NCBI GenBank assembly: GCA_009731375.1
Contig: BJOX01000080.1
Span: 842,660-906,659 of the forward strand
Length of the DNA: 64,000 bases
Source: Paulinella micropora
Lineage: Eukaryota; Cercozoa; Imbricatea; Euglyphida
Reading direction: 5' to 3'
Made by a program: the position numbers and the translations under genes. The notes under the pieces are model-generated. The model made no database searches and was not told the DNA's origin. It saw only the letters and a program-made list of their open reading frames with translations. Positions 35,401 through 46,031 of this stretch are shown in pieces (the first letter of the stretch is position 1; every line of letters starts with the position of its first letter).

Positions 35401-35639
35401 TGTAATGCCCCCAACGATAGCTTAATAAAAAATCGGTAATACAACCAAACACAGTCCTCAAGAATGAGAATGATGTCTCGTTATATTAGCTCAGTGAAGC
35501 CGGTCCGAAAAGGAAAACGGCAACAGACCAGGAATAAAATGGCATCAGGTTCAATCCGGACAAATAATACTGAAAAACAGGCTGTTGCACCTGTTACCAG
35601 GAAAATGGTACTTTTTACCAGCTATCCGGGGGGTGATGC
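35401..35639. repeat. LTR-like repeat, copy B
   Basis: Starts TGTAATGCCCCCAACG and ends GGGGTGATGC(A), about 90 percent like 4029-4262. No primer-binding site adjoins it, so it is probably a solo LTR. Confidence 0.55.
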
Positions 35640-35850
35640 ATTCAGTACCCCCTCCCGATTTTATGACGGAAATAACATTTTCGTTATACACCTTCTGATT
35701 TCTTTCTGCAAACAATATGCGCTATGAAGTCATGCCATGCAGCGCATCGACCCACGGATAGACGCTAAAATACGATAGATATATCCTCATACGGCACGTC
35801 AAAGCGGATTCTCTAGCCGTTCTTGTAAATTTTGAATTCCTCCCTTCAAC

Positions 35851-36075
<225 letters not shown>

Positions 36076-36660
36076 GGGGATGGAGCACCTCGAACAAGGG
36101 CATGGAGGCTCATGTCCGGAAACGGATCGTGCCATCAGCTGCATCAGTATGCCTTAGAGAAACTATATCTTTCTTCTCGGAGTGTTGACTGTGATATATT
36201 TGAGGGTAAAACCTGATAATAAAAACTAGTCACGCTTGTTTATCAGAGCTCCAGCCCAATGGCCTTACGGCGTTGAACTGTGATGCTAACTCAAAACCAT
36301 TTGGTGGATGATGCTGGGGAGGAGGGTCGTTGGGCGCCTGTCGAAGATCTTAAACTCCGCAATGCCGGTTGATAGCCCGTGGACCCAGCGATACCAAATC
36401 GTTATGGGTGGGGTTTTGAGGTAGTTCTAGCAACCATGCTTGGTGTACGCACTTGCACATGCGGCAACGTTTTGCAAGAGGTTGTTGGGACTGCGGAATA
36501 ACCTCGGCTTAGTGTAGTCTTGCCCTCAGGAGCTCCATCGGTGGCCCCTATAATCAGTCGAGAGACTGACTAGGTGGGGATGGAGCACCTCGAACAAGGG
36601 CATGGAGGCTCATGTCCGGAAACGGATCGTGCCATCAGCTGCATCAGTATGCCTTAGAGG
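36076..36660. repeat. Element with identical 84-bp terminal direct repeats inside ATT repeats
   Basis: 36076-36159 and 36577-36660 are identical (GGGGATGGAGCACCTCGAAC to CAGTATGCCTTAGAG). ATT repeats lie outside both ends. The 417 bases between show no coding frame. Confidence 0.75.
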
Positions 36661-37125
36661 AAGTATTATTATTATTATTCTCCACACTAAGATCCGACGG
36701 TAAATACATGGTCTTTTTAATGACATACCCTTGTCTAAAGCGGATATCCTATATTATAGTACTAGGGGGCCAGTCCTAATAACTATATCCGAAGTCGGGG
36801 TGTATGTACCCAACCCTGCGATATACCGACACAAGTAGAGATTGACCGTGCACAGGTATGACAGTATATAATGTATCATAAAAAATATTTTGATGGAAGT
36901 TCAGAGAACATTTCATTTTTCGAGAACATCATCCCAGGACTTGTAAGAGGGTCATACCCGGGAACACCATCACTCAATACACTAGCGATTCCCGTCTACG
37001 GTGTAGTATCATTGTCGATCGACCTTTTGCACTCGTATGTTGCGATCGAATGCCAAGTTATATCACTGAGTCATTTTAAAATTCATAATAATAACTGATG
37101 ATGCATTATTAAATCATGATGCGCA
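36661..37125. other. Spacer, no gene recognised
   Basis: Short ATT run, then complex sequence with an unremarkable 75-codon frame (36871-37098). Confidence 0.4.
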
Positions 37126-37915
37126 GTGGGCAATCAATCAGTTTATTTGAGACGCATAAAGAAAAATAATTTCTCGTTTGCGATTGGGGCTGTATTACAG
37201 CAGGAAGATGAGGAGAAGAAATTACGCCCAATCATATTTATCAGTAGAAAGTTGTGTGCGGCAGAGAGAAACTATTGCACAAGGCAAAGAGAGGCGTTGG
37301 CGGTGGTATGGGCCCTCAAGAGGCTCAGAGAATATTTGTCGGGAGGACCTCAATTTATTGTTAGAACTGATCATTATAATCTGTTATGGTTGATGAATCA
37401 TGAACAGACGGGACGGCTAGCGCGGTGGCAAGCGTTCTTGTCTTGTTTCGATTTGACAATGGTCCATCTACCGGGAAAGCGAAATGTGGTCGCTGATAGA
37501 CTCTCTACTAGGCTAGAGTTTAACTCAGAAGTATCGGCGTTGGTGTCCACGGTGGAGATGGAAGACTTGTCCACTGACAAGGTGTACGAGGTCAGCCACA
37601 TTGAGGCGATGGGGATGGCGAGTGGAGTCCGATATGACCGCACGGGTCTACGGTACAGTCCACAAGGCCCGGATCACGGGATATGTTGTGAGCTACATAC
37701 CCAGGAGGACGCTGAGTGGTCCTATGAGATATATGAGAATGCGAAGGCGAACATGAAGGAAGAAGAGGAGACGCAGGAAGTTTATGCGGAGCCTCCTCAA
37801 GAGCGGAGAAGTGACATAGACGATGACCCGGAGAGGATCGGGGTACGGCTAGAAGATGCTACTATCCATATAGCCTCGCCTACTGCATGGAGGCAACAAC
37901 AGGCTCAAGATCTTC
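37126..37915 (+). pseudogene. Ty3/gypsy RNase H fragment (Ty3-2)
   Basis: Open frame with SFAIGAVLQQEDEEKKLRP, RQREALAVVWALKRLREYL, RTDHYNLLWL and VADRLSTR, close to the RNase H of Ty3-1 (RQREALAIVWGFKKLRDYL). The first catalytic Asp (DTDAS) is missing because the fragment starts inside the domain. An acidic linker follows. The frame continues to 38067, but after about 37915 the sequence belongs to the opposite-strand C-terminal domain. Confidence 0.8.
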
Positions 37916-38609
37916 GTCTTCTGGCGCGGATTTCTTTGCCTGGTGGTGGGCCACCAACAAAAGTTAAATCGAACTTTGAATGTTCGAGAATGTCCCAGAT
38001 CTTGTTAGGGATTCCGCCCAGCGATAAGTCAAAAGGGACGTCAAGCACTCCTCTTGGCAATGTCTGAATGGTCCACGCAGTGTAATCCTTGTCTCTGGGA
38101 GTAATTGTATCATCCTATGTCTCGAGACTTTTTGCGTCTTTATATACTGGCAGATAATGTCTTGCCTTTGGATCCTCGACCGGGTCCATACTTCTCCAGA
38201 ACTGCAGTATCGGTTGCATTATTTTTGCGGATGATGATATTTTGAGTGTCCGTGTGACACGCGTTTTTCGTGGAACTGCCAAGACCCGCATTAAGTATAA
38301 GTCTGAGAGAGTGTCATCAGCAACATGTTGTTCCGCTGGTCTCATCAGATAAAAAGCGTCTTTCACCCATGCGATGGTTGCTATTGCGTCACCTTCCTTC
38401 CATCGCTCATGGACGATCTCGACGTTGCTCGCATTTGGGTCAGTGTCAATCTCCTCATCCTTCCGGCGGACATCCTTTGATCTCATCGACCTCATCTCCT
38501 TCCTCGGTTGGTCGTTGATAAGATCATTTCGCGCTCTCCTTAGCTGCGCCTCTGTGATCTTCTCCTTCTTTCCGCTGTGTTCCCGTGGAGACTTAGACTG
38601 AGTCCCCAC
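37916..38609 (-). pseudogene. Ty3-2 C-terminal domain, inverted
   Basis: Minus-strand frame 38609-38115 has a basic coiled coil, AFYLMRPAEQHVADDTLSD and QFWRS. Past one TAG the same frame has YTAWTIQTLPRGVLDVPFDL and IPNKIWD to about 37920. These blocks match 9527-10040 of Ty3-1 in order. The RNase H piece next to it faces the other way, so an inversion lies near 37915. Confidence 0.7.
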
Positions 38610-39104
38610 CGCGCTTATGCGGTCAGTCTTCTCTTTATTGGCAATATTAATATTGCGCGCACCGAGCAGGAATTCCTGCCCGATTCCAAAATCCCTGAAC
38701 CTGAATTTTTCCTTTCATACAAACCTAGGTTGATACGGACAAGACATTACGTCCGAACCTTTTGATACAGGCAAAACAAATTTTTTTTGTTGAAAATATT
38801 GCATGCATTTCAATATTAATATTGCTTTTTTTGCAATATTACTATTGTACATTTCAATATTAATATTGATTTGTTGCAATATTAATATTTGCTCTTTCGC
38901 AATTTAAATATTGCATAAATGTTAATATCTATATTGCTTTTTTGCAATATAAATATATCATTGATATTTTTATCTGTTTTAATGTTTCTTTTTATCTGTT
39001 TTAATACATACATACGTCAACATCTCTCAACATTTATACATACATACATACATACAAACACATACATACATCATCAATATTTTTATCTGTTTTAATGTTT
39101 CCAG
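38610..39104. repeat. Left palindromic array
   Basis: Several CAATATTAATATTG-type units (38640-38950) and a short CATA run near 39005-39070. Confidence 0.7.
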
Positions 39105-39227
39105 GAACAAGCATATCAACAAATTTGGTTTCTGTGTCGGTGCGTTGCAGCAGAGGCAGCGGCAGGGACGGCAGGGCAACGAAGGGATAGGTTCACATCC
39201 CAAGCGTACTAGACTTAGTCTATTCAG

Positions 39228-39645
39228 AACCTCTTCAAATCTTCTGCTGCTTCTTCTTCTGTTTCTGCTTCTGTTTCGAGTTCAAGCTCATCTTCGTCTG
39301 AATCGCCTTTTTCGAGTAGTGACTCAGAGGAGGAAGCACGTTCCCCGCCTTCCAGTGACTCTGAAGAAGGCAGGCCCTGGAATTCTAGGAAAAGGCTGCA
39401 ATCGTTGACATCTTGAAAAGACCTTTTGTGAAAGGATGGGCTGTAAATTCCCAACAAGCCACAATCGTGCATGTAGCAGTAGCTTTGCTGGAGATCATGA
39501 CAGTTCACCGTGCATCCTACGCGCTGATGGAAATATTTTATCATTTTCTTTGTCAGTTCGTCCTTCCCGATTTCGACGCCAGCACGTGGTATAAGTTGAT
39601 GAAACTCATTCAACCATCTCTTCCTCAGCTTACTACCTATCAGAG
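39228..39645 (+). CDS. Transposase exon A (Ser-rich, then helical)
   Basis: A Ser/Glu-rich stretch (39228-39416) is followed in another frame by a helical segment (39413 onwards) with HVAVALLEIMTVHRASYALM and STWYKLMKLI, like the helix before the zinc ligands in Tnp2 transposases. Exon end at AG|GT 39645/39646 is inferred from a 100-bp duplication of this exon end after the following array. One frameshift lies between the two parts. Confidence 0.5.
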
Positions 39646-40184
39646 GTCACCTGTTTCGCACTGTCTTCTGATAGTGTTCAATATTTACATTGACTAAATG
39701 TCAATCTTATATTGCTTTTTTGCAATATAAATATTGAGTAAATTGCAATATTTATATTGATTTCTTGCAATATTAATATTGCATCAGTTTCAATATCAAT
39801 ATTGCTTTCTTGCAATATTAATATTGCATAGATTTCAATATTACTATTGCTTTCATGCAATATTAGTATTGCATAAATGTCAATATTGATATTGTTTTTT
39901 GTGCAATATTAATATTGTTTTTTTGCAATATTAATATTGCTTTTTTGCAATATTAATATTTGATCAATTTCAATATTAATATTGCTTTTCTGCAATATTA
40001 ATATTGCATACATTTCAATATTAATATTGCTTTTTGGCAATATTAATATTGCATACATTTCAATATTACTATTTCTTTGGTGCAATATTAATATTGCATA
40101 CATTTCAATATTAATATTGCTTTTTTGTTTTAAGTTGATGTACGTCATTTAACCATCTCTTCCTCAGCTTACTACCTATCAGAG
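39646..40184 (+). repeat. Intron candidate 1, palindromic array with duplicated exon end
   Basis: 39696-40130 is an array with a period of about 45: CAATATTAATATTG, a T-run, GCAATATTAATATTG, CATAAATTT-like spacer. The 100 bases before it (39591-39691) recur after it (40130-40231) with few changes, both containing CAGAGGTCACC. Splicing AG|GT in copy 1 to AG| in copy 2 restores the same frame. Confidence 0.55.
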
Positions 40185-41066
40185 GTCACCTGTTTCGCAC
40201 TGTCTCCTGATAGTGTTCAATACTTACATGGATTTTGTGCACTATGTATATAGTCATATTTCGTCGCAATTTTTGTTTTTATTCATAATCACCGTTCGCA
40301 ATGTTATTTTGCATCCGGGTGATAGGTGCTGACTCCAGGGACTGCAGCTTGACTCCTGTAAGTATTGCTGCGGTGAATTGTCAAGTGGGACATCCTTTGA
40401 GGGCCGAAAAGGTGTATTCGGTCGAATTACGAACTATTTTCCGAGAATTCTTGTCTGCAGTTACGTGGCAGAACATATACTATGCGACGGTAGGTCATAC
40501 ATGCGTCGCCCCTGGCAGCATGTGTTGCATTAAGTGCTCGCCTCGCTTTCGCGAAAAGATGGAACAGAACTCAATACCCGGCCTCGTCTCCATTCCAATC
40601 CTGGTCGGAGGCGATGGCCTGCCATTAAATCACGGAAATTTTGGCATTGCCCGGTCGGTTTGGTTGAACACTGTCTTCAACGGGGCTTCACCATCAGTGA
40701 GAAGAGAGCGCATGATAGGTTCGCTGATTGGGGGACCGGTGCTACCTTCCAGCTTGAGAACCAGCATGTGGCCGATGCGCCGCGAGCTCAGCTCTTTGTA
40801 CCTTCCCTTTTGGGCACAAGACATTCAGTCCGAAACCAAGCTCTGCCGTATCATTCTTCTCGGTGTGATGGGAGATGGACAAGGGATAAAAAAATGGTAG
40901 GCTCGACCTGGACTGGTGCGTGGTGTTGTCCCTCGTGTAAACTCAGATTTGTGGAGCTGACGAAAGGGCGCTGGATTATACTAGATTTTCGTGTGTTTCT
41001 TCCGCGAAACCATCCCTTCCGTACTGACCCACGGTTTGGAGAACCTTGCCATGATGATCCACCAAC
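40185..41066 (+). CDS. Transposase exon B (catalytic core part)
   Basis: One frame (40301-about 40880) reaches LCRIILLGVMGD; another (40534-41066) continues RDKKMVGSTWTGAWCCPSC. Together they resemble the Tnp2 block in which an Asp is followed by a conserved C-x2-C, with one frameshift near 40880. The 3' end is supported by GTAAGT at 41067 after DDPP. The 5' part of this block (40185-40300) and its internal splice sites are not settled. Confidence 0.55.
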
Positions 41067-41547
41067 GTAAGTATTGCCAAATGTCAATATAATTATTGCA
41101 GATGTCAATGTAAATATTGCTCATTATCAATACAAATATTGCCTAATACCAATACAAATATTGCCTAATACCAATACAAATATTGCCTAATACCAATATA
41201 AATATTGCTGAATACCAATATAAATATTGCCAAATATCAATGTAAATATGGCTAAATATCCATATAAAGATTGCCAAGTATCAATATAAATATTGCATAG
41301 TACCAATATAAATATTGCCAAATACCAATATAAATATTGCGGAATACCAATATAAATATTTCTAAATATCAATGTAAATATTGCCAAATATCAATATAAA
41401 TATTGCAGAATACCAATATAAATATTGCAGAATACCAATATAAATATTGCAGAATACCAATATAAATATTGCCGAATATCAATGTAAAGCTTGCCAAATA
41501 TCGCTATAAAGATTGCCAAATATCAATATAAATATTGCCCATGGTAG
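41067..41547 (+). repeat. Intron 2: 21-bp minisatellite
   Basis: GT at 41067 (GTAAGTATT) to AG at 41546-41547. The interior is a direct array of AATATAAATATTGCC with ACCAAT spacers, period 21. Joining the exons gives a continuous frame (phase 2). Confidence 0.65.
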
Positions 41548-41998
41548 GTACAAAACCCATGAGTGGTACGTCCGATACGGCCGACGCGGAGAAGCCATGA
41601 ACACCAACCTGCTTGAAGATCAGAAGGCAAATCACATCAAAGGTGTGAAATACCTTGCCGCTTTAAGTGGTGTTCCTGGTTTCGATGTAGCACGTGATTT
41701 CTTCCTGGACCTAATGCACCTTATTTGGAACCTGTTCCAGCATTTCATCCGAATGGCCTGGAAGCAAACACAGGCAGAAACCAACAACAAGAAGAGTAAA
41801 GGACACACAGTGAAGCCGTTACCACGTTTCCATATACGCAAGCAGCAAGCAGGAGAAGACTTCCAGGAATATCAAACAGCAATCCGGGAAGCCAAGCAGA
41901 AGCACGACCGGGACACAAAGTTGGTCGAGCAGGCTCTGACCGACTATCAAGAGCTGGGTTTAGATGCAGCCGCAAGGTATGAAGTTTGCAACAGGTTT
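41548..41998 (+). CDS. Transposase exon C1
   Basis: Frame starts YKTHEWYVRYG and contains GVPGFDVARDFFLDLMHLIW, which resembles the Tnp2 segment with a conserved D-x-MH, then a Lys/Gln-rich helix. Ends at TTT before GTAAGTATA (41999). Confidence 0.65.
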
Positions 41999-42096
41999 GT
42001 AAGTATAAAGGCTCCGAGAGGTATGAAGGGTACAGGGTCACCCTATGGTAACTTTGGATCATTTAAATCTGCGGACGCAAGCTATTTTTTTTCAAG
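41999..42096 (+). other. Intron 3, ordinary 98-nt intron
   Basis: GTAAGTATA donor and CTATTTTTTTTCAAG acceptor. Joining gives a continuous frame …CNRF then YCPWIFDGIDDI, while reading through leads to unrelated residues and a stop. It contains no palindromic repeat. Confidence 0.7.
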
Positions 42097-42246
42097 TACT
42101 GCCCTTGGATTTTCGACGGCATTGACGATATCAAGGCAACACGACTTGCGACTATAAAAAGAATATTTCTGTTGGCACGTCTCTGCATGAGGCGCACACT
42201 TCCGGCCGACGTTAAGGAAAAGATTGGGCTTTTCTTCACCGAGCAG
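42097..42246 (+). CDS. Transposase exon C2
   Basis: YCPWIFDGIDDIKATRLATI and RLCMRRTLPADVKEKIGLFF, ending FFTEQ at CAG|GTTACT (42246/42247). It resembles the Leu-Pro-x2-[IV]-K segment of Tnp2 proteins. Confidence 0.6.
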
Positions 42247-42868
42247 GTTACTACCTTGTACGTTGTAATTTACCCTCTGTTGTGGAACTCCGCCTTGATC
42301 TTTTGACGCTCGTCATCTGTCGATGCTCCCAACTGACGAGCGTCAAAGCATGCGCTCAGCAAATATTTGGGATAGGAAGATCATGTATGTACGATCTCTG
42401 TTCATTGGGAAGAAATCTCTCGTACATACAGGATCTTCCATCGACCGGTCTATCAATATTGCATCAATTTCAATATTTATATTGCTTTTTGGCAATATTA
42501 ATATTGCATTAATTTCAATATTAATATTGCTTTTTGGCAATATTAATATTGCATCAATCGCAATATTAATATTGATTGTTTGCAATATTAATATTGAATC
42601 AATTTCAATACTAATATTGCTTTTTGGCAATATTAATATTGCATCAATTTCAATGTTAATATTGCTTTTTTGCAATATTAATATTGGGATAATTTCAATG
42701 TTAATATTGCTTTTTTGCAATATCAATATTGCATCAATGTCAATATTATATATTGCTTTTTGGCAATATTAATATTGCATCAATTTCAATATTAATATTG
42801 CATTTTTGCAATATTAATATTGCACAATTTCATTGGTGGTGGTGGAAATTGCACATGGTATACCCAAG
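42247..42868 (+). repeat. Intron 4: hairpins and palindromic array
   Basis: Donor GTTACT (42247) to acceptor CCCAAG (42868). Two perfect hairpins (42302-42347, 42384-42430) are followed by an array of CAATATTAATATTG units (42450-42830). The join is phase 0 and keeps the frame. Confidence 0.55.
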
Positions 42869-43388
42869 ACGGAACATACGTACTGGCTGCATCAGTTTGC
42901 ATGCAACGTAATCAAACAGATGGCTGAGTGGGGCCCACTGCCTGACGTGGCTGCTTTTGGTTTAGAGCGTGAAGGAGGAGACAGTAAAAAACAAGTGCGC
43001 ACCTCCCACGAGCCAGAGAAGACTTTCATAAAGCGTTGGCAGCAAAAGGCAGTAACGTCCTTTTCGGCTCTGGGAGAAGCTAGCAATGATATCAAGAAAA
43101 GAGAGTCTTTGCTGACCTGGAGATCACCCGATCCTACGGAGGGAGATGTAAACTTTGCACAGACTGGATACGAAATTATTTGGCCTAGGAAGAAAAGATT
43201 TCTGAAACCTAAGGAAAGCGCGGAGGCGGTAAGATTTGTCGCATCCTGCTGGGAAAAAATTCCGCAATGGCAGCATCTGTCTGCGCAGCGGCATTTTGAG
43301 AAGGAAGAGATGCTGCTGTGCAGGAAAGTCTGCATTAAAGGAGTGCAGAAGTCTTGTACCACAAATGCACGAGGACAACTGTTTGCAG
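42869..43388 (+). CDS. Transposase exon D (DUF4218-like block)
   Basis: TEHTYWLHQFACNVIKQMAE then WGPLPDVAAFGLER matches the His-x2-His…GP…F-x2-ER pattern of the DUF4218 block in CACTA transposases. A Lys/Glu-rich part follows, ending GQLFA at GCAG|GTGG. Confidence 0.65.
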
Positions 43389-44044
43389 GTGGAAACAGCT
43401 CATTGCTGATAACTTTTGTTGCCCGCTTTTCTCCATATTTATGTTGCTTATGTTGCTTTTGACTAAACTTCAATATTTATGTTGCTTTTGTACAATATAA
43501 ATATTGATTGAATTTCAATATTTGTATTGATTCACTGCAATGTACATATTGAAGGCGTTGCAATATTAATATTGCTTGTTTGCGATATAAATATGACTAA
43601 ATGTCAATACTTATATTGCTTTTTTGAAATATAAATATTCACTTAATCTCAATATTTATATTGCTAAAAAAAGCAATATAAATATTGCGCAGATTGCAGT
43701 ATTTATATTGCTTTTCTTTAATATAAATATTGACTAAATGTCAATACTTGTATTGATTTTTTGCGATACAAATATTGACTAAATATCAATACTTATATTA
43801 CTTTTTTGCAATCTCAATATTGACTTAATCTGAATATATCTATATTGCTAAAAAAAGGCTATATAATGCACAGATTTCAGTATTTAAATTGCGTTTCTGC
43901 AATATAAATATTAACTAAATGTCAATATGTATATTGCTTTTTTGTATTACCTACAATATATGTATTCATTGATTAACAATGTTTATATTGCAACTGTGTC
44001 ATGTATATATTTTAGTGCGACGATATTTGTCTAACTGTTTGCAG
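43389..44044 (+). repeat. Intron 5: palindromic array with duplicated splice site
   Basis: CTGTTTGCAGGTGG occurs at 43378-43391 and 44034-44047. The donor uses the first GCAG|GT and the acceptor the second. The join keeps the frame (…LFA then GGSSFLTL). The interior is an array of CAATATAAATATTG-type units. Confidence 0.65.
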
Positions 44045-44271
44045 GTGGCAGCAGCTTCCTGACTCTTGATGGGAAAAGTTTGAAGAGCATTTTCGAAGAT
44101 GCTACTCACAATTTTTTTTTGTCGGTAATGAGCGACCGCATGCCGCGTGTGTGGAATACTACGTTCATTTATAATTTGATTCAGCGCTGTCTCAGATTTC
44201 TGTTGACTTGGCAAGAGTACAACTTTTTCAGACAATCCCATACGAAACGAGCGTTTGATATCTATCTGTGA
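44045..44271 (+). CDS. Transposase exon E
   Basis: Frame GGSSFLTLDGKSLKSIFED … FLLTWQEYNFFRQSHTKRAF with a stop at 44269. Helical; no family call by itself. The Gln-rich frame that follows may be a further exon or need a frameshift. Confidence 0.5.
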
Positions 44272-44776
44272 CTCAAGTTTGCAAAAACCAACTTTGACAT
44301 TCCTGCCGCTGTGCTACTTGAAAGAGCAGTGCATGGTGGCACCAGTTCCGTTGCAAGCGCGGCGATGGTTTTTCATACAGGTGGATCAGACCCAGTACTT
44401 ACCACACAGCCTGCAGCAACAGCTGCAACAACAACAACAACATCAGCAACATCAACAACGACAACCGCAACAACCACAGCAGCAACAACGACAACCGCAG
44501 CAACCACAGCAGCAACAAGGACAACAACACCAACACCAACAACAGCAGCTGTTGCAAGTTGTAGATGTAGAGGAAACAGACGAAGAGGAAGAACAACAAC
44601 ATCAGCAACATCAGCAAGGACAACCGCAACCATCACAGCAGCATGCGCAATTGGAAGTTGTAGATTTAGACGACACAGACGAAGAGGAAGAAAAAAAAGA
44701 ACAAGTAAGAGGAGGACCCCCACAAGGTGAAGAAGAAGAAGAAGAAGATGAAGAAGAAGAAGAAGAAGAAGAATAA
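44255..44776 (+). CDS. Gln-rich acidic tail with two SIM-like motifs
   Basis: A 173-residue frame: VAPVPLQARRWFFIQVDQTQY, long Gln/His runs, then VVDVEETDEEEE and later VVDLDDTDEEEE, which look like SUMO-interacting motifs (hydrophobic-hydrophobic-Asp-hydrophobic before acidic residues), and a Glu-rich end. It is probably the C-terminus of the transposase, in another frame from exon E. Confidence 0.45.
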   Translation: MISICDSSLQKPTLTFLPLCYLKEQCMVAPVPLQARRWFFIQVDQTQYLPHSLQQQLQQQQQHQQHQQRQPQQPQQQQRQPQQPQQQQGQQHQHQQQQLLQVVDVEETDEEEEQQHQQHQQGQPQPSQQHAQLEVVDLDDTDEEEEKKEQVRGGPPQGEEEEEEDEEEEEEEE

Positions 44777-46031
44777 CAAAGCAAGAACGAGAACAAGAAG
44801 AAGAAGAAGAAGAAGAAGAAGAAGAAGAAGAAGAAGAAGAAGAACAAGAAGAAGAACAAGAAGAAGAAACACAAGAAGAAAAACAAGAAGAAAAACAAGA
44901 AGAAGAACAAGAAGAAGAACAAGAAGAACCTGTCCTATCCTTTCGTGAATAAAATCAATATACATATTGAAAAAGTACAATATTAATATTAAAATTATGC
45001 AATATAAATAATGTAGTTTTACAATATAAATTGTAATTTTTAAATATAAATATTGTATAAGCAATATAGCTATTGCAATATTAGTATTGCTTTTTGCAAT
45101 ATTAATACTGCATACATTTTAATATTGATATTGCTTAATATTGTTTTTTGGCAGTATTAATATCGCATACATTTCAATATTATTATTGCTTTTTTGCAAT
45201 ATTAATATTGCATCAATTTCAATATTAATATTGCTTTTTGCAATTTTACATGTCAGTCCGAAACGATTGGAAACATAACAAACATTTCCAGGGAAGAAAT
45301 TTTTGTTATATTTCCAATTGTTTCAGACATGCCGTCACATCAGTTGTTATATAATTATTGCAATATTAATATTGCTCTTTTGCAATATTAATATTACATA
45401 CATTTCAATATTAATATTTCTTAATATTTCTTTTTTGCAATATTAATATTGCATGCACTTCAGTATTAATATTGCTTGTTAGCAATATTAATATTGCATC
45501 AATTTCAATATTAATATTGTTTTTTTTGTGGTGATTTTACGAAACGATTGGAAACATAACAAGCATTTCACTGGAAGAAATTTTTGTTATATTTCCAATT
45601 TTTCAGACTGGCCCTCACGTGCAGTTGTTTCTGAACATTCAATATTTATATTGAAAAGATACAATATTTATATTATTTGTTTCCAATATAAATATTGTAG
45701 TTTTGTAATATCAATATTGTATTAAAATCAATATTAGTATTGCATAAAATCAATATTAGTATTGCATTTTTTAAATAATTTTTATAACTTCCCTTGAAAA
45801 TACTTGAAAACTAGTGACAATAATGGTGCAATATCGATATTGCAGCAAAATCAATATTTCTTTGCATTAGTTTAATAAAAAATTTATTAAAAAAAATCAA
45901 TGTTAACATTGATTTCAAAATCAATATTTTTGGTGAAAAAGATATTGATTGTGAATTAATATTAAATATTGAAAAATCAATATTTTTCTTGAAAATATTG
46001 ATGAAAATCAATATTCGCACTCCGGGTAGTG
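44777..46031 (+). repeat. Subterminal region of the CACTA-like element
   Basis: GAA/ACA-rich run (to 44930), then CAATATTAATATTG-type units to 46016 with two foldback copies (45260-45324, 45541-45604). The terminus GCACTCCGGGTAGTG ends at 46031. Confidence 0.6.

Larger units (their letters stand above)
38610..46031 (+). mobile_element. CACTA-like DNA transposon with minisatellite introns
   Basis: Exon-like blocks on the plus strand carry Tnp2-type transposase motifs (DLMHLIWNLFQHF; YWLHQFACNVIKQMAEWGPL, a DUF4218-like block). They are separated by arrays of the palindrome CAATATTAATATTG. The right end reads …GCACTCCGGGTAGTG (46017-46031), whose complement starts CACTACCCGG as in CACTA termini. 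No left terminus was found, so 38610 is a guess. Confidence 0.65.

Noticed and set aside
37998-38067. C-terminal 50 residues of the Ty3-2 RNase H frame as genuine protein
   Set aside because: The opposite strand encodes the conserved YTIQT…VPFDL domain there, so the plus frame is a read-through of inverted sequence.
42323-42772. Frames reading through CAATATTAATATTG arrays (Asn-Ile-Asn-Ile repeats)
   Set aside because: Palindromic AT repeats read in frame on both strands; splice joins remove them.
38640-46016. CRISPR-like array (regular palindromic repeats)
   Set aside because: Spacers are themselves near-identical T-runs and AT stretches, there are no cas genes, and the context is eukaryotic.
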